From contig JACMMY010000093.1 of assembly GCA_014378805.1 (NCBI GenBank), positions 1 to 13,054 on the forward strand: DNA of 13,054 bases, given 5' to 3'. The stretch comes from Moraxellaceae bacterium (GTDB lineage: Bacteria; Pseudomonadota; Gammaproteobacteria; Pseudomonadales; Moraxellaceae). The first letter of the stretch is position 1. Each line of letters starts with the position of its first letter. Position numbers and translations under genes: made by a program. Shown piece after piece: positions 1 to 5,526 of the stretch. The notes under the pieces are model-generated. The model ran no database searches, was not told where the DNA came from, and was given only the letters and a program-made list of their open reading frames with translations.

Positions 1-15
1 AGCTTAATAGGCAGT

Positions 16-49
16 TTTATTGATTCATACCTCGGTATGAATCAATAAA
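16..49. repeat. Perfect 15-bp hairpin, 4-nt loop
   Basis: The arms at 16-30 and 35-49 are exact reverse complements around the loop CTCG. The hairpin is AT-rich and lies downstream of the minus-strand PRC-barrel gene. It may help end that transcript or one entering from outside the window, but no run of T directly follows it on either strand, so the terminator role is only a guess. Confidence 0.6.
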
Positions 50-82
50 CATCTTGCAATAGACTTCTGCTATTGCAAGATG
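50..82. repeat. Perfect 13-bp hairpin, 7-nt loop
   Basis: The arms at 50-62 and 70-82 are exact reverse complements. It abuts the preceding hairpin with no spacer. Read on the minus strand it is the first strong stem-loop after the PRC-barrel stop codon, about 35 bases away, followed by a T-rich but not pure T stretch. Possible weak terminator or mRNA-stabilising structure. Confidence 0.55.
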
Positions 83-117
83 GCTATAAACTGAAGTGGT
101 TTTTTACTAACCTTGGC

Positions 118-522
118 TTATTTATGCGTAGCTGCATATTTAAACTCAGGTGCATTTTTCAGTGTTTCTTTAGTTACACCAGCAATCACAAACTTCTCAC
201 CGCGTTGCTCAAAATGATTAATCGAAATAGCAACATCATGTTTACCAACACCTAAATAACCACCCGCACCAATAATTGCATACGACACTGTTTTATCGGG
301 GCCGATCACGATGTCGTCAATCACACCAATCTTCTGATTTTTTTCATTAAAAACAGTCTTACCGATAATTTGCTTTTTCGCACTCCAGCCTGTCACCACC
401 TGACTGAGCTCACTGGAAGAAATCGGTTGTACACCGACAACGACCGCAGGATTATTCGCCAAAGCGATCGCTGGCGTTAAAAGTACACTACCTGTTAATA
501 ACAAAATTGTTGAATATTTCAT
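118..522 (-). CDS. Secreted PRC-barrel domain protein
   Basis: A 134-residue exported protein. Residues 1-22 form a signal peptide: a Lys near the start, a hydrophobic core (ILLLTGSVLLTPAIALA), and an AxA-type cleavage site before NNP. Residues about 45-105 match a PRC-barrel domain (GWSAKKQIIGKTVFNEKNQKI, then IDDIVIGPDKTVSYAIIGAGGYLGVGKHDVAI), a small beta-barrel fold first seen in the photosynthetic reaction centre H subunit. Stand-alone periplasmic versions are common in proteobacteria and mostly uncharacterised; the fold suggests protein or ligand binding rather than catalysis. The ATG start has GGAG six bases upstream (minus strand), so the start is well supported. It lies 138 bp downstream of the CsbD-like gene on the same strand and could be co-transcribed with it, although a hairpin sits between them. 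Function unknown beyond the fold. Confidence 0.85.
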   Translation of the reverse strand: MKYSTILLLTGSVLLTPAIALANNPAVVVGVQPISSSELSQVVTGWSAKKQIIGKTVFNEKNQKIGVIDDIVIGPDKTVSYAIIGAGGYLGVGKHDVAISINHFEQRGEKFVIAGVTKETLKNAPEFKYAATHK

Positions 523-578
523 GAGAAACTCCGAAATTATTTTTAGTTAGGGACATAAAAAATTAAGATTTATTTGGA

Positions 579-613
579 TTGGCTAAAAGTAAATTAATAG
601 TCGTTTTAGCCAA
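579..613. repeat. 10-bp perfect inverted repeat between csbD-like and PRC genes
   Basis: The arms at 579-588 and 604-613 are exact reverse complements (TTGGCTAAAA and its partner) around a 15-nt AT-rich loop. It lies about 48 bases after the CsbD-like stop on the minus strand. The T-rich side of the stem could act as a weak terminator or attenuator for that gene. No uninterrupted T tract follows. Confidence 0.4.
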
Positions 614-660
614 AATATGTGTCACACAGAACACTCTAAGTGACCGATACAACTAAGAAT

Positions 661-876
661 CTAGACTTTACGATCTGGATCATGCTTTTCCCAAAAATCT
701 TGGACTTGTTTATGGGCTTCTTCTTTGGTGTTGCCGTATTTCTCTTGTACAACGCCGACCAAATGATCACGACCCGCTTCCGCTTTTTTAAGGTCATCAT
801 CGGTGAGCTTAGCCCATTCGCCTTTTGCTTTGGCAACCACTTGTTTCCACTTTCCTGCAACAATATCGGTATTCAT
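661..876 (-). CDS. CsbD-family stress-response protein
   Basis: A 71-residue soluble protein beginning MNTDIVAGKWKQ, the signature opening of the CsbD family (small, charged, helical proteins found in many bacteria). Bacillus CsbD is induced by general stress through sigma-B. Many proteobacterial homologues are abundant under osmotic or stationary-phase stress, but their molecular role is unknown. The rest is Lys/Glu-rich and helical (KAKGEWAKLTDDDLKKAEAGRDHLVG, then EEAHKQVQDFWEKHD), the usual length for the family. An in-frame ATG lies five codons upstream, but it overlaps the AAGGA ribosome-binding sequence. The second ATG has that AAGGA seven bases upstream and matches the family N-terminus, so I chose it. 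The PRC-barrel gene follows on the same strand, and the two may form an envelope or stress unit. Confidence 0.88.
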   Translation of the reverse strand: MNTDIVAGKWKQVVAKAKGEWAKLTDDDLKKAEAGRDHLVGVVQEKYGNTKEEAHKQVQDFWEKHDPDRKV

Positions 877-883
877 AATAAAA

Positions 884-888
884 TCCTT
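884..888 (-). promoter_or_regulatory. Ribosome-binding site of csbD-like gene
   Basis: AAGGA on the minus strand, seven bases before the ATG at 876-874. It overlaps the upstream in-frame ATG at 891-889, which argues that the upstream ATG is not used. Confidence 0.7.
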
Positions 889-937
889 CATTGGTCAATT
901 ACTGACGTTCACAATGATGTGACGCCATTGCCAAACC

Positions 938-946
938 AATATAACA
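938..946 (-). promoter_or_regulatory. Possible extended -10 promoter of csbD-like gene
   Basis: On the minus strand the sequence reads TGTTATATT, an extended -10 element (TGn plus TATATT, one mismatch from TATAAT), about 62 bases upstream of the CsbD-like start. No good -35 box is visible at 16-18 bp. A small TCACA/TGTGA inverted repeat lies between it and the gene (about 910-923). Prediction by eye only. The whole stretch 877-1207 has no gene; besides this site it holds only the desaturase terminator. Confidence 0.3.
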
Positions 947-1110
947 AGCTAAATTTATTTTTTTAGTGGAGTTATGGGATAGTGTCGTGGGCATTTGCAG
1001 AACAATATGTGCCATAAAGGTAATTCAATCACTCCAATGTGGCAGTGGTGTAGCCTCTACACCTCCTTCTTGTAGTCGTGCTAAAACGAATGTAACGATG
1101 AAAAATGCAT

Positions 1111-1138
1111 AAAAAAAAGCTGAACCGAAGTCCAGCTT
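1111..1138 (-). terminator. Rho-independent terminator of desaturase gene
   Basis: On the minus strand a 9-bp stem (arms 1117-1125 and 1130-1138, one G-T wobble) closes a TTCG tetraloop and is followed by a run of eight T. It lies about 70 bases after the desaturase stop codon. This is a textbook intrinsic terminator, so the desaturase transcript should not run into the CsbD-like gene. Confidence 0.88.
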
Positions 1139-1207
1139 GGATAAAATCATCCGAAGGGAAAATAAATCAAATTTTCATCAAAAAAATTTTAATTTATTTA
1201 TAATCAA

Positions 1208-2290
1208 TTAATTGGCATTCTGCGCTTTCAATGCAAAGCGATTCGCACGACCAAAAGTCCCTAAATCATTAAACCGTACGCCAACTTCACGCATGACACG
1301 ATGTGCAACTGGAGCCGTCCATTGACGAATATAGAAAGGTTCTTTCACCACAAAATGATGGATCGCATGCGTGCTGCCGAAGTTAAAGCAGAATATTTGC
1401 ATTGGCCACAACCACCAAACATTCAACACCTGACATTGTTGCATCGGATTGCGTGACTCAACATCACCGTAGTAATGCATGTTTGAACTAATGAAATGCA
1501 GGCAAAACGTACGCAATACACAAGGCAGCATATAAACCACGGCAAACACATCCAGCACGTGTAAGCCTTGAATTGCAGTGCTTGGCAAATTAACCGAATG
1601 ATGCGTCACTGACATCACCCACAATACAGCATGAACCACAACCCAACCATGCAATGCAATGTAATACAACTGACCAATCGGCATATAAGATGTCAATTGG
1701 ACTAAACGTAAACGATTAACTTCGCGAGTGTTGGCTGGATTCTGAGACTTAATATAAGCGCCCGTTGCGCGTGCCATTGTGAACGGACGCAAATACACCG
1801 CAAGCATATTATCGCCTGTCATCAATAAACGTCGTAAGCCCCACTTTTCGCCATTGGTGATTCCACGCTCCTCAAGATCACTCTTGGTACCTGAAAACTT
1901 ATGATGATGTAAATGTAAATTACGACGAACAAATGGATTAATGGTGCTCGCACGTGCAATCCAAACCGTGAGCAACATCAAGCTATTTGCCCAAGGCGTT
2001 TTGCGAAAATACATTTGATGAATCAGATCATGTTCGAGTTCATGCAAGAAAGACGCAAAAATGGCAGTAATCGGAACGCATAACCACCACGCCAGATTGC
2101 CATTGATATAGAGCCAACCGCTACCGATCATTCCTGCTAACGAGATCAACATGATCAAGGCACCAATCGTGTTTTGATGGACGAGCCATTTGTGCTGGCT
2201 CCGAATATTGTCACCTTCTGCCATCACCGCTTTTCTAACATATTCTGATTTTTGTGCGTCGTTCATTGTTGCGAGGTTGGGTAAAGTCAT
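1208..2290 (-). CDS. Membrane fatty acid desaturase
   Basis: A 360-residue integral-membrane di-iron enzyme of the fatty acid desaturase family (PF00487), expected to insert a double bond into a lipid acyl chain at the inner membrane using O2 and an electron carrier. The three histidine clusters that bind the di-iron centre are visible: HELEHD at 83-88, HLHHH at 126-130 (HxxHH), and HAIHH at 308-312 (HxxHH); H272 in SNMHYYGD may also take part. Hydrophobic segments lie at about 41-62, 67-82, 101-113, 204-230 and 245-262. The ATG start has AAGG eight bases upstream. The gene is transcribed away from an AraC-type regulator, its probable controller, and ends at a strong terminator, so it is likely monocistronic. 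The position of the double bond and the lipid substrate cannot be read from the sequence. A related hydroxylase activity is possible but less likely. Confidence 0.88.
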   Translation of the reverse strand: MTLPNLATMNDAQKSEYVRKAVMAEGDNIRSQHKWLVHQNTIGALIMLISLAGMIGSGWLYINGNLAWWLCVPITAIFASFLHELEHDLIHQMYFRKTPWANSLMLLTVWIARASTINPFVRRNLHLHHHKFSGTKSDLEERGITNGEKWGLRRLLMTGDNMLAVYLRPFTMARATGAYIKSQNPANTREVNRLRLVQLTSYMPIGQLYYIALHGWVVVHAVLWVMSVTHHSVNLPSTAIQGLHVLDVFAVVYMLPCVLRTFCLHFISSNMHYYGDVESRNPMQQCQVLNVWWLWPMQIFCFNFGSTHAIHHFVVKEPFYIRQWTAPVAHRVMREVGVRFNDLGTFGRANRFALKAQNAN

Positions 2291-2472
2291 AAATTTAACC
2301 TTGTTCTTCTCGTTAGAATACGGATTTTACAAGTGAAATATCTTACGCATCGCCTAATCTTCCGGTTCATAAGCGCAAATTACTTTCTTGATGAGCTGCA
2401 TATTAACGTCTTGTTGGCTTATACAAGATATGATCTAATGACACAAAGTAATCATTTTACGACAATAAATTT
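2291..2472. promoter_or_regulatory. Shared desaturase/AraC divergent control region
   Basis: A 182-bp gap between divergently transcribed genes must hold both promoters. Visible elements are the inverted repeat TCTTGT (2409-2414) and ACAAGA (2423-2428) with an 8-bp spacer, and TATGAT at 2429-2434, which could be a -10 box for the AraC gene. No good -35 box is present, which would fit activator dependence. Assignments are tentative. Confidence 0.4.
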
Positions 2473-3498
2473 ATGCGTCAATTTCACTCCCAGCCGCCGA
2501 TGGTTTCAGTTTTCTACGTCAATCTAATTATCGAGACGGTTGCATGCTTCGGTGTAAGCGCCGAAGAACTTTTAGAAGGAAGTACATTAAGTGCTAAAGA
2601 TTTAGAGCGAACGGACAAACGCGTGGATTATTTCGCATTCAGTTATCTTCTAAATCGTGCAGTCAAACTGACTCATGAACCGGGTCTTGGGTTCCTGCTC
2701 GGTATGCAAATGCGCGTCTCTACGCATGGTATGTTGGGCTATGCTGCGATGGTGTCTGGGACTTTAGGGCAAGCCTTGGAGCTTGCTTTACGCTATACAG
2801 AAATTCAAACCGCAACTGTACTTTTACAGAGTCAGCACATCGGCGATCAGGTGATTTTAACCATTGAGCAACGTTTACCTGAGTATCCGCTGGGAGAAAT
2901 GGTAATTTCATTTCTCATGGCTGGTTTTGGCAAAATGGCAGAAATGCTGACTGGGAGGCCCATTCGTGGTCAAGCCACATTATCCTATCCTCGTCCAGAA
3001 TATTTCACTCGTTTTGAGCATTTGTTACCAGGTACAGTGAGTTTTAATCAGCCAAGTAACACCCTTATATTTGCGGCTAAAGACTTAGATTCACCACTCA
3101 TCATGTCTGATCCCGTTGCACTACGCTTATCCGAAGAACAATGCAAACGTGAGTTGCAACAGCTTATGGCGGGTCGATCATTTGCTCAAATCGTTCGAGA
3201 AATTTTACTGGATGAAGAAAATGGGGCATTCGGTTCATTAGAAGATGTCGCTAAGCAATTACACATGACACCGCGTACGTTACAACGCTATCTGACACGC
3301 GAATCATTGACTTTTAAAGAAGTGATTACGTCCCTGCGCAAAGAAAAAGCCCAGCAACTTCTCAAGCAAAATAAACTGAGTATGCAAGAAATTGCCGATG
3401 CGTTGGGTTATGACGAACCGACTAACTTTAGTCGTGCTTTTAAAACATGGACGGATGAATCACCGCGTAGTTATCAACAACGCATAATGGCAAAATGA
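2473..3498 (+). CDS. AraC-family regulator, probable desaturase activator
   Basis: A 341-residue transcription factor. The N-terminal about 200 residues match the 'arabinose-binding' sensor type of AraC proteins (PF12625; the OruR/VirS-like group), with MVSVFYVNLIIETVACFGVSAEELL at the start and the conserved GLGFLLGMQMRVSTHGMLGYAAMVSGTLGQALELALRY block. The C-terminal about 100 residues hold the paired helix-turn-helix DNA-binding domain (DVAKQLHMTPRTLQRYL, then EIADALGYDEPTNFSRAFKTWTDESPRSYQ). Length is normal for the group. The first ATG has no clear Shine-Dalgarno sequence, and Met10 (base 2500) is an alternative that matches the family N-terminus equally well. It faces the fatty acid desaturase across a 182-bp control region. 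The natural inference is that it senses a lipid-type ligand and controls that gene, but this is not shown by the sequence. Confidence 0.88.
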   Translation: MRQFHSQPPMVSVFYVNLIIETVACFGVSAEELLEGSTLSAKDLERTDKRVDYFAFSYLLNRAVKLTHEPGLGFLLGMQMRVSTHGMLGYAAMVSGTLGQALELALRYTEIQTATVLLQSQHIGDQVILTIEQRLPEYPLGEMVISFLMAGFGKMAEMLTGRPIRGQATLSYPRPEYFTRFEHLLPGTVSFNQPSNTLIFAAKDLDSPLIMSDPVALRLSEEQCKRELQQLMAGRSFAQIVREILLDEENGAFGSLEDVAKQLHMTPRTLQRYLTRESLTFKEVITSLRKEKAQQLLKQNKLSMQEIADALGYDEPTNFSRAFKTWTDESPRSYQQRIMAK

Positions 3499-3701
3499 TA
3501 TTCACAACACTGCTTGGCTGAATCCACCCGATGCGAGACACATAACGAAGTAGATTAACAAGTTCAGTAAACCGCAAAAATTTCACAAAAATCAGTCCAT
3601 TCCTTTCAACACGCTCTAAACGCACACCTAATGAGAAATTTTACGCCAACTAGATCGCACTCGGCATGTTTAATGCACTTTTCTCTATAAGCACACCACT
3701 T

Positions 3702-3706
3702 GGAGG
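3702..3706 (+). promoter_or_regulatory. Strong Shine-Dalgarno of zinc-ribbon gene
   Basis: GGAGG seven bases before the ATG at 3714. It is the best ribosome-binding match in the window. It selects this ATG over the in-frame ATG at 3666, which has none, and supports the small gene being real. Confidence 0.75.
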
Positions 3707-3713
3707 ATATCAA

Positions 3714-3920
3714 ATGTGCAATCAGCCATCCCCGAAGATGCTCATCTGTCGGGATTGCGGCTACAAACTCTCCATACGCCCGAAGATTGATGAGAATACC
3801 CCAATCCTTTTCTGCGAACGTTGTGGCTGTCATAATATTGATATTATTAATTTTAATAATTTAAAACGGAATAATCTAGTGCAGTTTATTAAGAATTTAC
3901 TACATACAAAAATATTCTAA
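3714..3920 (+). CDS. Small zinc-ribbon protein, function unknown
   Basis: A 68-residue protein with two CxxC knuckles, CRDCGYKLSIRP and FCERCGCHN, separated by about 18 residues. This is the layout of a single zinc ribbon (rubredoxin-like or zinc-beta-ribbon) that would bind one Zn(II) or Fe. The tail is basic and AT-rich (LKRNNLVQFIKNLLHTKIF), which could contact nucleic acid or another protein. I chose the ATG at 3714 because of the GGAGG seven bases upstream; the longer reading from 3666 adds 16 residues without a ribosome site. It follows the AraC gene on the same strand after 215 bp and faces the convergent DUF445 gene. I do not recognise a named family. The paired cysteines plus strong ribosome site make a chance reading frame unlikely. 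Confidence 0.68.
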   Translation: MCNQPSPKMLICRDCGYKLSIRPKIDENTPILFCERCGCHNIDIINFNNLKRNNLVQFIKNLLHTKIF

Positions 3921-4145
3921 ATTCAGCATAGAATCGTGAGAATGGAGAGATATAAAACGGATTTTATTTTCGGCATTAGCTGACAAAATTAGTCATAAAG
4001 TGAGAATTACATCTCACATCGACTCAGTTAATGATTAGATTAAAATTCGATTGGCTAACTGAAACGAAAGATAAATGCGACCTAATAGATTTATAACTAT
4101 AAAAGCCGCATCATTCACACTAACGTCAATACTTAAAGCCGCAAA

Positions 4146-5375
4146 TTACAACATGAAGTGAATTTGTAATTCACCGACCAGAAAACCAAGTGCAGCACCG
4201 ACGATAATCAGTGACCACTCGTCTTCTTTAAATGCAGGACGCAACATACCTTCAAACTCTTCAGGCGTCAGCTTTTGCATGCGCTCAACTAACGTATTAC
4301 GGATGTCCATCGCATCCTCTGCATATGACTCAATGTATTTCATCGTCGTCGGTAACTGTTGCAGAATCCGCTGAGCAACTTGTTCTTTGATATTGCGATA
4401 TTGCTCGCCACCAAGCGCATAGACCACCAATGGACGAACAATCCCTGATTGTGAATCAATCACTTCTTTGACGTGACGATTGACGAGTGCGATGACTTTG
4501 TCCGAATGTGTACCCGTAAAAAGCTCTTCCATCATGTTGCCAGACGTGAGAATCTGCTTGGAAATCAACGCTGCGTAATCACCAGCCACTTCTTTTTGGC
4601 GTTTGATGAATAAACCTTGCATCGTGACGCCCATGATCTTCTTCGGATACAGGGGTCTAAACATCATTTGCAGTGCAACCCAATCACTAAAAAATCCGAC
4701 AAAACCACCGAATGCAGGCAACATCCACGGATATTGTCCTTGAGTTAAAACCCAAGACAGCATTTGAATGACACCGATTCCAAAGCCAAACACGAAGCCT
4801 GCATTACTGAAAAATTTAAATTCTTGCTTACCGACTTTCTTAAAAATCTCATTCAGCAAGCGTTTATCTTTGGTTAAGTTATTGACCACCATGTGCTTAA
4901 TATCAAAGTACTTGGCAACATCAGACTGTACTTCGGACATAATGTGTTCAACAATTTTCGGTGCTCTTGCCTGTACGCTACTGATCAATTTATTGCGTGC
5001 AAACACAGGCATGCCTTCCCACAGCCCCGGCTGGAACTCTTGCGCCACTTCACGGGTAATGTCTTCAGCAGCTGCCATCAACGGCACTTCAATTTCTTTC
5101 GCGATACGTTTCGGATCTAAACGGGCAAAAATTTCTTCGGGCTTGATCAGCTTCGATGTCATCAGCTCAACGGCAATCGTCGCCATCTTTTCCGCTTTAC
5201 GTGGAACAATACCCTGCCAGCCAAAGATCGGCTTAATCCCTTTAAACTCAAGTGGCGCGAACATCATTTGAATAGCAATGATTTTAGTCACATAACCAAT
5301 CAAACCACTGATAAATGGAATCGACATATAGAGCCAAAAATGCTCATGAAAGTTAGCGATAATTTCCTGCCACAT
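4146..5375 (-). CDS. DUF445 family membrane protein
   Basis: A 409-residue protein of the DUF445 family (PF04286; relatives include Bacillus YheB), an uncharacterised inner-membrane family. Predicted membrane segments lie at about 12-36, 189-212 and 388-404, with a further hydrophobic stretch at 216-236. The family motif appears twice: GLIGYVTKIIAIQMMFAPLE (about 24-43), followed by GIVPRKAEKMA, and GFVGFFSDWVALQMMFRPLY (about 224-243), followed by GLFIKRQKEVA. This shows an internal duplication. Between and after the motifs are long charged helices. From memory, most relatives have Thr-Asn where this first copy has Thr-Lys. The ATG start has AAGGG six bases upstream. The gene lies downstream of ftsK on the same strand with a 151-bp gap containing a hairpin, so it is probably transcribed separately. 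No enzymatic role can be stated. Confidence 0.85.
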   Translation of the reverse strand: MWQEIIANFHEHFWLYMSIPFISGLIGYVTKIIAIQMMFAPLEFKGIKPIFGWQGIVPRKAEKMATIAVELMTSKLIKPEEIFARLDPKRIAKEIEVPLMAAAEDITREVAQEFQPGLWEGMPVFARNKLISSVQARAPKIVEHIMSEVQSDVAKYFDIKHMVVNNLTKDKRLLNEIFKKVGKQEFKFFSNAGFVFGFGIGVIQMLSWVLTQGQYPWMLPAFGGFVGFFSDWVALQMMFRPLYPKKIMGVTMQGLFIKRQKEVAGDYAALISKQILTSGNMMEELFTGTHSDKVIALVNRHVKEVIDSQSGIVRPLVVYALGGEQYRNIKEQVAQRILQQLPTTMKYIESYAEDAMDIRNTLVERMQKLTPEEFEGMLRPAFKEDEWSLIIVGAALGFLVGELQIHFML

Positions 5376-5445
5376 ATTTGACCCTTATTACTATTATTGA
5401 ACCAATATTAATGCCTAACAAAGACTTATTCTGCGATTGTGCCTC

Positions 5446-5486
5446 GCGTAGATGCAGATATTTATTATAAATTTCCGCATCTACGC
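5446..5486. repeat. Long hairpin between ftsK and DUF445 gene
   Basis: The arms GCGTAGATGC (5446-5455) and GCATCTACGC (5477-5486) are perfect complements. The 21-nt interior contains a second AT-rich palindrome (ATTTA/TAAAT), so the whole forms a nested stem. It lies about 40 bases after the ftsK stop on the minus strand. It could end or stabilise the ftsK mRNA, but no T tract follows. No second copy was seen in the window. Confidence 0.5.
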
Positions 5487-5526
5487 TAGCTTATCCTAAT
5501 TTCACATCGAAACATCAAATTATAAT

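Noticed and set aside
910..923. TCACA/TGTGA repeat as a CRP site
   Set aside because: The CRP consensus is TGTGA-N6-TCACA; here the half-sites are in the opposite order with a 4-bp spacer, so it does not fit.
640..966. A 108-codon plus-strand frame with hydrophobic stretches
   Set aside because: Antisense to the CsbD-like gene, which has a family match and a good ribosome site; the hydrophobicity comes from complementing charged codons.
4000..4062. Short inverted repeats (GTGAGA/TCTCAC and TCAGTTA/TAACTGA) in the gap before the DUF445 gene end
   Set aside because: Arms of 6-7 bp with no T tract in an AT-rich gap are expected by chance; I see no gene or clear terminator in 3921-4145.
4768..5271. 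A 167-codon open frame on the plus strand
   Set aside because: It lies wholly inside the DUF445 gene in antisense, shows no domain, and has a composition expected of a codon shadow.
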